The notes: generated from the sequence alone by a model not told the origin. Positions 31,964-41,157 are shown, counted from the first letter of the stretch. The stretch is 64,000 nucleotides of DNA from Pseudonocardia nematodicida (GCF_040105385.1 NZ_JBEDNQ010000005.1:418755-482754), one strand, 5' to 3'. Numbers and translations: made by a program.

Positions 31964-33505
31964 ATGACCGCTCATCCCGACGCCCGTTCCCCCGTCGCCC
32001 CGCACAGCCGGACCCGGGCCGACCCGCCCGCCGGACCGGTACTCGGGACGACCGTCGAGCACGGCGTCCGCCGCTTCCTCGGCATCCCCTACGCCGAACC
32101 TCCGGTCGGTGACCGGCGCTTCCGGCCCCCGCACTTCCATCCACGGTGGACCGAGCCCCGCGACGCGTCCCGGCACGGCGCGACCGCGCCCCAGGCGGCA
32201 CCCGTCGGCCCGCTCGCGAACACCATCCCCACCCTGCGGACCCCCGGCGACGACCACCTCGTCCTGAACGTCTGGTCCCCGCCGGACGGCGAGCGGCTGC
32301 CGGTGATGGTGTTCGTCCACGGTGGATCGTTCACCAGCGGATCGGGCTCGATCGGCGGCTACGACGGCACGAGCTTCGCCCGCGACGGCGTGGTGCTGGT
32401 GACGATCAACTACCGGCTCGGCGCCGAGGGCTTCGCCTGGTTCGGCGACGGCGAGGCGAACCTCGGGCTGCGCGACCAGATCGCCGCGCTGGAGTGGGTC
32501 CGGGACAACATCGGCGCGTTCGGCGGGAACCCGGACGCGGTGACGGTGTTCGGCGAGTCGGCCGGGGGCATGAGCATCGGCGCGCTGCTCGCGATGTCGG
32601 CCGCGCGCGGCCTGTTCCGCCGGGCGATCATGCAGTCGGGCAGCACCTTCCACGCCGTCGACGCCGCCACGGCCCGGCTGGTCGCGCGTCGCCTGGCCGG
32701 CGGGCTGGGCGTCGCGCCGTCGCACGAGGGCCTGGCCGGGGTGCCGGTGTCCGACGTCGTGGAAGCCCAGACCCGGATGGAGGCCGCCGTCTTCGCGCGC
32801 CCGTTCCGTCGGCTGTGGGGCGACGTCGCGACCAACCTGATGCCGTTCGAGCCGGTCGTCGACGGCGTGACGCTCCCGCAGCGCCCGCTCGCCGCGCTGC
32901 AGGCCGGGTGCGCCGACGACGTCGAGCTGATGGTGGGCTGGAACGCCGAGGAGGCCCGGCTCTTCCTCCCGGCCGTCGGACCGACCGGCACCCGGCGCTG
33001 GGTGCTGCCCCTGGCGGCCGCGCACACCGGGCTGCCCCCGCTCCGCGGCGCCCGCGCCTACCTCGACGCCTACGGCCGCGAGCCCGGCGCCGCGCTGGCC
33101 GGGATGGTGGGCGACTGGCTCTACCGGGTCCCCGCGCTGCGCACCGCCGCGGCCCACCCGCGGACCCACGTCTACGAGTTCGGCTGGCCCTCCCCCGCGT
33201 TCGACGGCCGGCTCGGCGCCTGCCACGCCGTCGAGCTGCCGTTCGTGTTCGACAACCTCGACCACCCCGACTGGCTTCCACTGGTCGGCGAGTCGCCCCC
33301 TCCCGACCTCGCCGCCGAGGTCCACGCGGCCTGGATCGCCTTCGCCCGCACCGGGGATCCGGGCTGGGCCGCGCACTCCGCCGCGGCACCGGTGATCGGG
33401 CGGTTCGGCGACGTCGTCGCACCGAGCGGGCACCTGGGGATCTGGGACGGGCGCCGCGAGGGTCACGGAACGGCGGCCCGCTCCGGCCGCCGTCCGGTCC
33501 GGTAG
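31964..33505 (+). CDS. Type B carboxylesterase
   Basis: A protein of 513 residues with the alpha/beta-hydrolase type B pattern. VRRFLGIPYAEPPVGDRRF comes early, then DDHLVLNVWSP, the oxyanion hole VFVHGGSFTSGSG, the nucleophile FGESAGG (Ser199), and a C-terminal CHAVELPFVFDNL with the catalytic histidine. It hydrolyses an ester or carbamate; the family includes para-nitrobenzyl esterases. There is no signal peptide, so it is cytoplasmic. Its 3' end overlaps the convergent DUF418 gene by 43 bases. Confidence 0.9.
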   Translation: MTAHPDARSPVAPHSRTRADPPAGPVLGTTVEHGVRRFLGIPYAEPPVGDRRFRPPHFHPRWTEPRDASRHGATAPQAAPVGPLANTIPTLRTPGDDHLVLNVWSPPDGERLPVMVFVHGGSFTSGSGSIGGYDGTSFARDGVVLVTINYRLGAEGFAWFGDGEANLGLRDQIAALEWVRDNIGAFGGNPDAVTVFGESAGGMSIGALLAMSAARGLFRRAIMQSGSTFHAVDAATARLVARRLAGGLGVAPSHEGLAGVPVSDVVEAQTRMEAAVFARPFRRLWGDVATNLMPFEPVVDGVTLPQRPLAALQAGCADDVELMVGWNAEEARLFLPAVGPTGTRRWVLPLAAAHTGLPPLRGARAYLDAYGREPGAALAGMVGDWLYRVPALRTAAAHPRTHVYEFGWPSPAFDGRLGACHAVELPFVFDNLDHPDWLPLVGESPPPDLAAEVHAAWIAFARTGDPGWAAHSAAAPVIGRFGDVVAPSGHLGIWDGRREGHGTAARSGRRPVR

Positions 33506-34644
33506 GTCAGGTACCGGATGAGCGCCTCGGCCGGCCCGCGCCGCCCCGCTCGCCCGAGTGCATCGGCGACGACGACGGTCACCAGCCACGTGGCGACCCC
33601 GATCCCGGCGGCCGCCGCGGCCCCGACCTGTCCGCCCAGGCCGAGCAACGCGGGCTCGGTCGCGACCAGCCACACCGGCGACTGCGCGATGTAGAACGTC
33701 ATCGACCTGCGGCCGAGCGCCACCAGCGCCGTCGTCGCGGGACCGCGCCGGTCACCGAGCCGCAGCGCGACGAGCGCGATCACCGCCGCGTACCCGAGCC
33801 CACCCGCGAGACCGGTCACCGAGAACAGCACGAACCCGGCCGACCCCACGACCGGCGACGCCGGGGTCCACGCACCCACAGCCTGCAGCGTCACCGGCAG
33901 TGCCCCGAGCACCGCCACCGGAAGACCGACCAGCGCCACCGCGCGCAGGAGCGACCGGTAGCGGTCGGGCTGTTCCAGCAGCCGCATCCGCCCTGCCCAG
34001 ATGCCGATCAGCACCGGCCCGGCCATGGCCAGCGCACTGATCGGCAGCACCGGCAGCCCGGACGCCCGCAGCGCCGCGCTGCCCAGCAGCGTCGGCGCCA
34101 CCGCCAGCGACACCCCGGTGGTCTGGGCGGCGAGCTGGGTCGCGGCGACCATCGCACCGCCGGCCACGAGGGTGACCGCGGCGACCGCCCAGAGCCGGCG
34201 CCCCGGCCAGGACACCGCCCCGGCCAGGGCCAGGGCGAACACTCCGTAGGCCGCGATGACGTCCCCGCTGTAGAGCAGGACGATGTGCGCGACGCCGAAC
34301 ACGACCAGCCAGGCCCCGCGACGCCGGATCAGTCGCCGCCCCTCCGCCGGGTCCTGCCCGGCCTCGAACCGGCGCCGGGTCATCTGCACCAGGCCGTAGC
34401 CGAACAGCAGCCCGAACAGCGGAGCGGCCCGACCATCCACGAAGGACGTCAGCACGGCCTGGACCACGACGTCGAGCGGGCCGCCGCCGGCGGGCGCGGC
34501 GAACGAGTTCCCGCCCGCGTGCAGCATCCGGGAGTGGGCCAGCGCGATGAGCAGCAGCATCACCCCGCGGGCCAGGTCCGGGGCCAGCAGGCGCTGCGTC
34601 TCCGGCGTCGGCGCGACCGACCCGTACGGGAGTGATCGGGACAT
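33463..34644 (-). CDS. DUF418 membrane protein
   Basis: A protein of 393 residues starting at ATG 34644 (GAGG upstream), with about 10 membrane helices. LLAPDLARGVMLLLIALAHS at the start and the C-terminal RRSMTFYIAQSP...LGRAGRRGPAEALIRYLTYRTG are typical of the DUF418/YeiB family. The family's role is not established; some members are tied to transport or cell-envelope functions. It overlaps the esterase tail to tail by 43 bases. Confidence 0.85.
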   Translation of the reverse strand: MSRSLPYGSVAPTPETQRLLAPDLARGVMLLLIALAHSRMLHAGGNSFAAPAGGGPLDVVVQAVLTSFVDGRAAPLFGLLFGYGLVQMTRRRFEAGQDPAEGRRLIRRRGAWLVVFGVAHIVLLYSGDVIAAYGVFALALAGAVSWPGRRLWAVAAVTLVAGGAMVAATQLAAQTTGVSLAVAPTLLGSAALRASGLPVLPISALAMAGPVLIGIWAGRMRLLEQPDRYRSLLRAVALVGLPVAVLGALPVTLQAVGAWTPASPVVGSAGFVLFSVTGLAGGLGYAAVIALVALRLGDRRGPATTALVALGRRSMTFYIAQSPVWLVATEPALLGLGGQVGAAAAAGIGVATWLVTVVVADALGRAGRRGPAEALIRYLTYRTGRRPERAAVP

Positions 34645-34747
34645 GGCCTCGACGCTAGGAACGCCACCCGGCACCCGGCATCGGTCGAGCGGCTGGTCTG
34701 CACCGACCGAAGTCGGGCATCCCCTCCCTCTTCGGAACGAGCGGGTC

Positions 34748-36184
34748 CTACGGGAGGAAGACGGCCGGGTAGAGGGGGTGCGGGGCGAGGAGCTCGTCGG
34801 CCTGCTCGGCCACCTTCGTCGCCAGGGCGGGATCCAGCTGGTAGCGGGCGCGCGAGGCGCCGCCCCGCGAGTCGGTGCCGGGCTCCGTCGCGGTCAGGAC
34901 GGTGTCGATGAGCTCGGCGATCCGGTCCATGTCCGCCGTCGTGAGACCCCGGGTGGTGAGCGCGGGCGTGCCGACGCGGATGCCGGAGGTGTACCAGGGC
35001 CCGTTCGGGTCCTGCGGGATCGAGTTCCGGTTGGTGACGATGCCGGCGTCGAGCAGCGCCTTCTCGGCCTGCCGCCCGGTGATCCCGTAGCCGCCGACGT
35101 CGATGAGGACCAGGTGGTTCTCGGTGCCCCCGGTGACCAGCCTGGCGCCGCGCCGCTGCAGACCCGACGCGAGCGCCTCCGCGTTCTCCAGCACCCGTCG
35201 GGCGTAGTCGCGGAACTCCGGCCGACGCGCCTCGGCGAGAGCGACGGCCTTGGCCGCCATCACGTGCGGCATGGGACCGCCGAGCACGAGCGGGCAGCCC
35301 CGGTCGACGTACGGCGCCAGCTCCGACCGGCACAGCACCATCCCGCCGCGCGGACCGCGCAGCGACTTGTGGGTGGTCGTCGTGACGATGTCGGCGTGCG
35401 CGACCGGGTCGAAGTCGCCGCTGAAGTGACCGCCGGCGACCAGCCCGGCGAAGTGCGCCATGTCGACCATCAGCGTGGCGCCGACCTCGTCGGCGATCTC
35501 CCGCATGATCCGGAAGTTCACCTTGCGGGGGTAGGCGGAATACCCACCGAGGATGATCAGCGGCCGGAACTCGTGCGCGGTGCGGCGGAGCGCGTCGTAG
35601 TCGACGAGACCGGTCTCCGGGTCGGTGCCGTAGCTGCGCAGGTCGAACAGCTTGCCGGAGACGTTCGACCGGGCGCCGTGGGTCAGGTGGCCACCGGCGT
35701 CGAGCGACATCCCGAGCAGGCGCTGGTTGCCGAGCGCGTGCCGCAGCTCGCTCCAGTCCTCATCGGAGAGACCGTCGACGTTCCGCGCCCCGGCCTCGGC
35801 CAGCGCCGGCGCCTCGACGCGCTGGGCCAGCACGGCCCAGAAAGCGACCAGGTTGGCGTCGATACCGGAGTGCGGCTGGACGTAGGCGTGCTCGGCACCG
35901 AAGAGCGCGCGGGCGTGCTCGGCGGCGACCGACTCGACGGTGTCGACGTTCTGGCACCCCGCGTAGAACCGGTGGCCGACGGTGCCCTCGGCGTACTTGT
36001 CGCTGAGCCAGTTCCCCATCGCGAGCAGCACCGCCGGGGAGGCGTAGTTCTCGCTGGCGATGAGCTTGAGCGAGGCGCGCTGGTCGACCAGCTCGCTCGC
36101 GATGGCGTCGGCGACCCGCGGCTCCACGTCGCGGATGATCTCCAGCGCGGAGCGGACGGCGACGGTCTCGGACGGCGACGACAT
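34748..36184 (-). CDS. glyA: Glycine/serine hydroxymethyltransferase
   Basis: A protein of 478 residues, longer than the usual 420 or so. Fold-type I PLP enzyme with LIASENYASPAVL, KYAEGTVGHRFYAGCQNVD, VDMAHFAGLVAGG and the PLP lysine 273 in TTTTHKSLRGPRGG; it interconverts serine and glycine with tetrahydrofolate. Inserted segments around residues 120-185 (EDWSELRHALGNQRLLGM; ARSNVSGKLFDL) mark the longer actinobacterial form. The start ATG 36184 follows AGGAGG, which is embedded in the expression platform of a ZTP riboswitch. That ties expression to purine and folate one-carbon shortage. Confidence 0.95.
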   Translation of the reverse strand: MSSPSETVAVRSALEIIRDVEPRVADAIASELVDQRASLKLIASENYASPAVLLAMGNWLSDKYAEGTVGHRFYAGCQNVDTVESVAAEHARALFGAEHAYVQPHSGIDANLVAFWAVLAQRVEAPALAEAGARNVDGLSDEDWSELRHALGNQRLLGMSLDAGGHLTHGARSNVSGKLFDLRSYGTDPETGLVDYDALRRTAHEFRPLIILGGYSAYPRKVNFRIMREIADEVGATLMVDMAHFAGLVAGGHFSGDFDPVAHADIVTTTTHKSLRGPRGGMVLCRSELAPYVDRGCPLVLGGPMPHVMAAKAVALAEARRPEFRDYARRVLENAEALASGLQRRGARLVTGGTENHLVLIDVGGYGITGRQAEKALLDAGIVTNRNSIPQDPNGPWYTSGIRVGTPALTTRGLTTADMDRIAELIDTVLTATEPGTDSRGGASRARYQLDPALATKVAEQADELLAPHPLYPAVFLP

Positions 36185-36206
36185 ATGGGCCTCCTACCTC
36201 GGGAAG

Positions 36207-36296
36207 AAGGCCCAGGCGCGCGGCACACGTCTTCTTGACGAGGTCGCTCCACGATGGTTACCCATCCGTACACGCCAGTCACGACCCGGTCCCACC
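36207..36296 (-). promoter_or_regulatory. ZTP (pfl) riboswitch controlling glyA
   Basis: On the minus strand the leader reads GGGTCGTGACTGGCG, then a GGATGGGTAACCATC hairpin, GGAGCGACC and finally CCGCGCGCCTGGGCC, the conserved 5' half and pseudoknot half of the ZTP/ZMP aptamer. Directly after it, GGGCCTTCT can pair with the glyA ribosome site in AGGAGGCCC, so ligand binding should free translation. ZTP signals 10-formyl-THF shortage, and glyA is a classical target. Confidence 0.9.
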
Positions 36297-36352
36297 GTAG
36301 TCGGTGCGAGCGGCCGGCGACAGCGGGCTTCAGGTCAGACGGTGTCGGCCCG

Positions 36353-36859
36353 TCAGCAGTCGCTCTCGGGGACCAGCCCCTGCTCGCACGCGTACTGCAT
36401 CTGGATCTCACCGCTGGTCGGCGCGCGGCCGGCGGCTGTCCCCGGGTCCAGGTATCCCTGGTAGGCGGAGCACGACGGGTCGAACTTTCCGGCGGCCATC
36501 GCCCGCTGCGCGCAGCCACCATCAGACTTCGTCGCCGCCTGGGCCGTCTCGGCGTGCTGCGAGCCCTGGCCGTGCCTGGCCGCCTTCTGCGCGCTGACCT
36601 CGGCCGCCTTCCTCTCGGCCGCTGCGACCCGGGCCAGCTCCCGGCCGGTCGCCTCCACCGCTCGCTCCACCGCGACGCTCGGACCGGCCGAGTTCGCATC
36701 GACACGGGGCAGCAGGCCGGCGGCGGGTGCGGCCTGGCCGGCCACCGACGACGACGCCGACTCGAGGGCGCCCCGGTCCGCGCCCGACGCAGCCGAGCAC
36801 GCGGCCGTGGTGAGCGTGGCCGCGATGACACCGGCGAGGACGTATCGGCCGAATCTCAT
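36353..36859 (-). CDS. Secreted lipoprotein, hypothetical
   Basis: A protein of 168 residues starting at ATG 36859 behind GGAGG. It has a lipoprotein signal, with a hydrophobic stretch LAGVIAATLTTAACS and the lipid-modified Cys at about position 21. The middle is Ala-rich and helical (VERAVEATGRELARVAAAERK). The C-terminal 60 residues carry four cysteines (GGCAQRA, SCSAYQGYLDPG, YACEQG, ESDC), which may form two disulfides. The family is unrecognised. It stands alone, next to the glyA leader. Confidence 0.75.
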   Translation of the reverse strand: MRFGRYVLAGVIAATLTTAACSAASGADRGALESASSSVAGQAAPAAGLLPRVDANSAGPSVAVERAVEATGRELARVAAAERKAAEVSAQKAARHGQGSQHAETAQAATKSDGGCAQRAMAAGKFDPSCSAYQGYLDPGTAAGRAPTSGEIQMQYACEQGLVPESDC

Positions 36860-37106
36860 CGTTGCCTCCGCTCGTGACATGCGCCCCCACGAACTGGGGT
36901 TCCGTGCGCTGTGTCGCGAATGGCGCAACGAGGGTTACTGCGGTCCGCCGATCGTCACCTCTTCTGATGAGTGCCACGCGGAGGGTGCGCCATCAGCGGG
37001 ACGTCCGCGGCCGATCGGCACCGCACTTCCCCGAGGTCGCCGGATGCGCCCTGGAGCAACGACGGGGCGAGAAGACGCCGGGGACTCCCGGGTAGCCTTC
37101 AGGCGC

Positions 37107-37179
37107 GCCCTCGTAGCTCAGGGGATAGAGCACCGCTCTCCTAAAGCGGGTGCCGCAGGTTCGAATCCTGCCGGGGGCA
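37107..37179 (+). tRNA. tRNA-Arg(CCT)
   Basis: A complete cloverleaf: acceptor GCCCTCG / CGGGGGC, D-arm GCTC...GAGC, anticodon stem CCGCT / AGCGG with loop CTCCTAA (anticodon CCT, reads AGG), T-arm GCAGG-TTCGAAT-CCTGC. CCA is not encoded. A decayed integrase fragment lies 50 bases downstream, typical of a used integration site. Confidence 0.96.
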
Positions 37180-37226
37180 CGCAGGTCGGAGGCACGACGA
37201 CGATCCGCCGATCCGCGCGCACGGAG

Positions 37227-37510
37227 CCAGACGTGAGCGCCTCGTCGAGACCGTGCCCGCCGGCCCCCAGGCCTCTGCGGAAGCCGAGAAGATCCGCACC
37301 CGGTTCATCACCAGGTCGACGAGCAGCGCAAACCGCGCACCAAGGCGACCGTCGACCAGCTCATGGACCGCTACCTCGAACTTCCGGACGCCGAGGTGAC
37401 GACCTACCGGCGCTACGAGCAGATGATCCACTGCCACATCCGCGCCCTCCTGGGCACCTCCCGGTCGCACGGCTCGACGGCGAGAAGCTCGACAACCACC
37501 GGGTGATCGG
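37227..37510 (+). pseudogene. Decayed N-terminus of a tyrosine-type integrase
   Basis: Three reading frames must be joined to follow a tyrosine-recombinase N-terminus. Frame one gives VETVPAGPQASAEAEKIRTRF, frame two TKATVDQLMDRYLEL and VTTYRRYEQMIHCHI (the SAM-like core-binding domain), and frame three GHLPVARLDGEKLDNHRV. At least two frameshifts separate them and the catalytic C-terminal half is missing. Its place just downstream of tRNA-Arg fits the relic of an element that once integrated there. Confidence 0.75.
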
Positions 37511-37535
37511 GACTGCACGTCCCCGGGCAGTACAG

Positions 37536-38543
37536 CTAGCGTTCGGCGCCGATGAGCGCCCCGAGGATCAGCAGTATCAACGCGATCGCTCCGTTGAGGA
37601 TCGGATGCCCGGCGACGATCGCCACGAACTCGCGAATCGTCGCACTCGGCCAGAAGTAGCGAGCGGTGGGTGCTCCCCGTACCTGCCCGTTGAGGCCGGC
37701 CCGGCGAGCCAACAGCGCGGTCCGGAACACATGGAAGTCGTTGGTCACCACCACACAGTGGTAGCCCGGCACACGAGCGGCCATGATCCGGTCACTGAAC
37801 ATCAGATTCTCCAGCGTCGACCGGGAGCGGTCCTCGCGCAGCACCGCCTCCTCAGAGATGCCTCTACCGAGCAGGTAATCGGCCATGGCCTCGGCCTCGG
37901 CGACCGGCTCGTCGGCCCCGCGGCCACCGGAGGTGACCAGGATCGGCGCGGCCCCGGTGGACGACTGTCGCTCGCGCACCGCGAGCGCCTGGTCCAACCT
38001 GCCCGCCAGCAGTGGGGTGATCTTGCCGCGTATCAATCCGGCCCCCAGGACGAGGACGAAGTCGGCTCCCGACCGCGCAGGGAGCCGGCCGTAGACCGTG
38101 GCGTAGATCAGGAAGCTGCAGAACAGGAAGGCGACGTAGACCGTCAGGAACAGCAGGGCGATCGTCACCGCGCCGAGCACACGGTTGCCCTCGAAGCGTA
38201 GGGCGAGGATCGGCATCGCGAGCACCACCACGCAGCCGATGCCCGCGAGAAGCGACAGCAGGTTCGCCGGTCGTCGCCCCTCCCGCCGCACCATCGTGAC
38301 ACCGTTGGCGATCAGGAAGCCCGCCAGCACCACCACGCTCAGCAGCATCGCCACGAACAGCAGGACGACTCCGACCTCGAGCGGCGCAGGGTCCAGCTTC
38401 GAGAGCTCCCCGAGCAGCCCCAGCGCCAGGCACACCACTGCGGCCCCGAGCAGGATCGCGTTGCGGAAACGGCGGCGCTCCCGGTACGCCCCGACCACGC
38501 ACGACACCGCGAACACTCCGCCCAGGCCGTAGAAGAGCCACAT
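37536..38543 (-). CDS. YdcF-family membrane protein (DUF218)
   Basis: A protein of 335 residues. Four or five membrane helices fill the first 155 residues and one more lies at the C-terminus (LNGAIALILLILGALIG). Between them is the DUF218 domain: FVLVLGAGLIRGKITPLLAGRLDQAL, ILVTSGGRGADEPVAEAEAMADYL, EDRSRSTLENLMFSD and VVVTNDFHVFRTALLARRAG. The family (YdcF/SanA/ElyC) is linked to envelope biogenesis and may bind nucleotides or lipid carriers. It follows the CPBP gene by 4 bases, so the two form an operon. Confidence 0.88.
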   Translation of the reverse strand: MWLFYGLGGVFAVSCVVGAYRERRRFRNAILLGAAVVCLALGLLGELSKLDPAPLEVGVVLLFVAMLLSVVVLAGFLIANGVTMVRREGRRPANLLSLLAGIGCVVVLAMPILALRFEGNRVLGAVTIALLFLTVYVAFLFCSFLIYATVYGRLPARSGADFVLVLGAGLIRGKITPLLAGRLDQALAVRERQSSTGAAPILVTSGGRGADEPVAEAEAMADYLLGRGISEEAVLREDRSRSTLENLMFSDRIMAARVPGYHCVVVTNDFHVFRTALLARRAGLNGQVRGAPTARYFWPSATIREFVAIVAGHPILNGAIALILLILGALIGAER

Positions 38544-38547
38544 GTCG

Positions 38548-39393
38548 TCAGGCCGTACCGACCGCGTCCGGGCTGGACCGACGGAGGCACAGCAGACCCG
38601 CGACTACGGCGTAACAAGTCAGGATCAGCACAAACACCCACAAGCCCGCCCCGGCGCCGGCGCCGGACCCCTGGTCCGGGCTGCTCGTCTCCCCCGCCGC
38701 GGAAAGGCCCTGTGTGGCGTTCCAGCCGAAGTGGAACGCGCACGACATCCACAGCCCGCCCGGTCCGAGAACCAAGAACCCCAGCAGGACGCCGAGGGCG
38801 AACGTGGCCGCGACGTACGCCGCGCTCGCCCCGGGGTTGAGCGCGTGGGCCAGGCCGAAGACCACGGCGCTGATCAGGACACTCGCGTAGGGGCCGAGGT
38901 CACGACGCAGCGACCCCATCAGATAGCCGCGGAAGACGAGCTCCTCGGTCGATGACTGCAGCGCGATCGACACCGCCAGCAGCAAGAGCAGACCGATCCC
39001 GACATTCCCCGACGGGTCACCGGGGTCCGCGTCCCCATCGCCACCACCCACCCCGGCAAGCCCGAGAAGGGCCTGCGACAGCAAGAGCAGCGCCACGGCG
39101 AGCACCACACCGATGAGAACCCACAGCACCGGTCTCCGCACCGGCCGCAACGCGAGGTCGGTGAGTCCACGCCGCTCGCCGAGCCACAGCCACAGGGCCA
39201 GTACCAGCACCATCACGCCGAACGGGACGACGTTGGCGGCCACCGCGTCCGCCACGCCCCCGCGCTCGAACCCCACGACCGGTCGAACGGCCAGCCAGAC
39301 CAGCAGCCCGATGGTCACGACCGCGATCGCGACACCGATCGCCCGACCCACCCGGACCGTCCGCCCATCACCGAGTTGCGCAGCACGCGCCAT
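38548..39393 (-). CDS. CPBP-family intramembrane protease
   Basis: A protein of 281 residues with about eight membrane helices, starting at ATG 39393 (AGGAGG 7 bases upstream). The abortive-infection/CaaX-protease motifs are present: SSTEELVFRGYLMGSLRR (EExxxR), VVFGLAHALNPG (FxxxH) and CAFHFGWNATQG (HxxxN/B). The family cleaves membrane-embedded proteins or prenylated peptides, or acts in bacteriocin self-protection. The substrate is unknown. It is co-transcribed with the YdcF-like gene. Confidence 0.9.
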   Translation of the reverse strand: MARAAQLGDGRTVRVGRAIGVAIAVVTIGLLVWLAVRPVVGFERGGVADAVAANVVPFGVMVLVLALWLWLGERRGLTDLALRPVRRPVLWVLIGVVLAVALLLLSQALLGLAGVGGGDGDADPGDPSGNVGIGLLLLLAVSIALQSSTEELVFRGYLMGSLRRDLGPYASVLISAVVFGLAHALNPGASAAYVAATFALGVLLGFLVLGPGGLWMSCAFHFGWNATQGLSAAGETSSPDQGSGAGAGAGLWVFVLILTCYAVVAGLLCLRRSSPDAVGTA

Positions 39394-39842
39394 GTCCCCC
39401 GCCCTCCTGAACACCGCATGGCCGGTCCCGGCCGGACAACACCTCGACGGCTTCGACGAAGGCAACATAAGGGCGTTGCCGGCATGGATCGGGTGACTAC
39501 ACCCGTACGTGCCACAAGATCACCGTGCAGGAGGCGGCGACCACCTTCAGTCGGGCGGAGTGCGGCCAAGGGTCGGAGCAGGGTGTTGTTGAACTCCTCG
39601 TTCCGGCGCCAACGCCTGGCGGACCGCCTCGTCGGACTCCTCCCTCGACATCCGGCGCTCGGCGCGGCCGGCGTGGGAGTTCATCCTGGTCGACGGCGTG
39701 CTGCTGCGTAGCCCGCGGAACGACCCGGCAGCGTCCGGTTGAGCGGATCCTGCGGGGAGGGTCACCCCTCCGGCCTCGTCGGCCGCCACGCGCGCAATCT
39801 CCGAAGAATCACCCGTGCTCCGGCCCTGGGAGACCGTGTCGA
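39394..39842. other. Gap with a possible transposase remnant
   Basis: No intact gene is supported in these 450 bases. On the plus strand near 39,680-39,745, RPAWEFILVDGVLLRSPRND resembles the region around the first catalytic Asp of IS5-type transposases, but it is cut by a stop and has no flanking ends. The first part holds the CPBP leader. Everything else appears non-coding. Confidence 0.3.
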
Positions 39843-40451
39843 TCAGGCCCGGCAGACCCGCTCCACCAGGTCCTGCCAGCTCCGCGCGAACCGCTCGATC
39901 CGATCGTCGGCGGCCACCGCGTCCTCGGTGGACAGATACAGCAGCAACGGCCCCTCCAGCGCGGCGGTCAGCTGCAGCGCCAGCGCGTCGACGTCGGCCC
40001 CCGCCAGGTTCACCTGCCCGAGCAGCGTCCGGACGTGCATCCGCGACAGCGTCCCGTCCCCCGCCGGCACCGGTGCCCGGCCGTCCAGCGCGGCCCGGGC
40101 GACCTCCTGGTGCTCGACGAGGAAGCAGCACCGCGCCCGGCCGTAGGCGACCAGCCGCTCCACCGGCCCCGCCCCCGGCCCGAGCGGCGGCGGGCCGGAC
40201 AGGACCCGCTCCTGGAACACGCGCTCGTCCTCGTCGAGCAGCGCGAGGAAGATCCCGGCCCGGGTGCCGAACCGGCGGAAGACCGTGCCCTTGCCCAGGC
40301 TCGCGCGCTCGGCGAGGCCGTCCATCGTGACCTTCCCGGCCCCCTGCTCGGCGAGCAGCTCCCGCGCCGCGGCCAGCAGCACCACGCGGTTGCGGGCGGC
40401 GTCGGCCCGCTCTGCACGTGGTGGCCCCAGCGGCAGCACGGGTCCGTCCAT
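39843..40451 (-). CDS. TetR-family regulator
   Basis: A protein of 202 residues starting at ATG 40451. The N-terminal helix-turn-helix is clear (LLAAARELLAEQGAGKVTMDGLAERASLGKGTVFRRFGTRAGIFLALL). The helical ligand domain follows (ALDGRAPVPAGDGTLSRMHVRTLL...). It is divergent from the azoreductase-like gene across 73 bases that contain a clean dyad, so it probably represses that gene and itself in answer to a quinone or similar electrophile. Confidence 0.9.
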   Translation of the reverse strand: MDGPVLPLGPPRAERADAARNRVVLLAAARELLAEQGAGKVTMDGLAERASLGKGTVFRRFGTRAGIFLALLDEDERVFQERVLSGPPPLGPGAGPVERLVAYGRARCCFLVEHQEVARAALDGRAPVPAGDGTLSRMHVRTLLGQVNLAGADVDALALQLTAALEGPLLLYLSTEDAVAADDRIERFARSWQDLVERVCRA

Positions 40452-40473
40452 CGCGTCAACTTACCGCCGAGAG

Positions 40474-40493
40474 AAGCGGGGTATAGTCCGCTT
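40474..40493. promoter_or_regulatory. Candidate TetR operator
   Basis: The dyad AAGCGG-GGTATAGT-CCGCTT overlaps a TATAGT -10-like element facing the azoreductase gene 32 bases away. It is the only strong dyad in the divergent gap. Confidence 0.6.
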
Positions 40494-40524
40494 AAGTCCC
40501 GACCCCCGAACGAAGGAAGCCCCG

Positions 40525-41157
40525 ATGACCCTGTTCCGCCTGGACGCGAGCATCCTTCCCGGCACCTCGGCCAGCACCGAGCTCGCCGACGTCGTGGAGC
40601 GCGAGTGGGCCGCCACCCGCTCCGACACGCAGGTCGTGCGCCGCCACCTGGGGACCGACCCGCTCCCCGCCGACGCGTGGGCGGCGGCCACCACGGCCGG
40701 GTTCGTACCCGAGGCCGACCGCACTCCCGCCCAGCAGGACGCACTCGCCCTGGGCGCGACCCTCAGCGCCGAGCTCGAGCGCGCCGACGCCGTCCTGCTG
40801 GCCGTGCCGCTCTACAACTACGGCGTCTCCCAGCACGTCAAGACCTGGATCGACCTGGTCATCGCCGGCGCGGGCGCCACCAACCCGATCCTGAAGGACA
40901 CACCGACGGTGCTGATCACCGTGCGCGGCGGCAGCTACGGCCCCGGTGCCGCGCGCGAGGGCTGGGACCACTCCACCGGATACCTCCGGCGGATTCTCGG
41001 TGACCTCTGGCAGGCCGACCTCACCGTGATCGAGCGGGAGCTCACGCTCGCCGCCGTCAACCCGGCGATGGAGAGCCTCCGGGAGACGGCCGCCCGCGTG
41101 CACGACGAGGCCCGCGCGGCCGCCCACGACGCCGGACGCGCGCTGGCGGAACGCTGA
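40525..41157 (+). CDS. FMN-dependent NADH azoreductase-like protein
   Basis: A protein of 210 residues starting at ATG behind GAAGGAAG. It has the flavodoxin-like fold of AzoR/AcpD: LFRLDASILPGTSASTELADVVEREW (phosphate loop), AVPLYNYGVSQHVKTWIDLVI and VLITVRGGSYGPG. Such enzymes reduce quinones and azo compounds with NAD(P)H. The divergent TetR gene and shared dyad point to induction by electrophiles. Confidence 0.87.
   Translation: MTLFRLDASILPGTSASTELADVVEREWAATRSDTQVVRRHLGTDPLPADAWAAATTAGFVPEADRTPAQQDALALGATLSAELERADAVLLAVPLYNYGVSQHVKTWIDLVIAGAGATNPILKDTPTVLITVRGGSYGPGAAREGWDHSTGYLRRILGDLWQADLTVIERELTLAAVNPAMESLRETAARVHDEARAAAHDAGRALAER

Noticed and set aside
39394..39842. An intact insertion sequence
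   Set aside because: Only a short transposase-like stretch is visible, with a stop and no inverted repeats; evidence is too weak for a mobile-element call.
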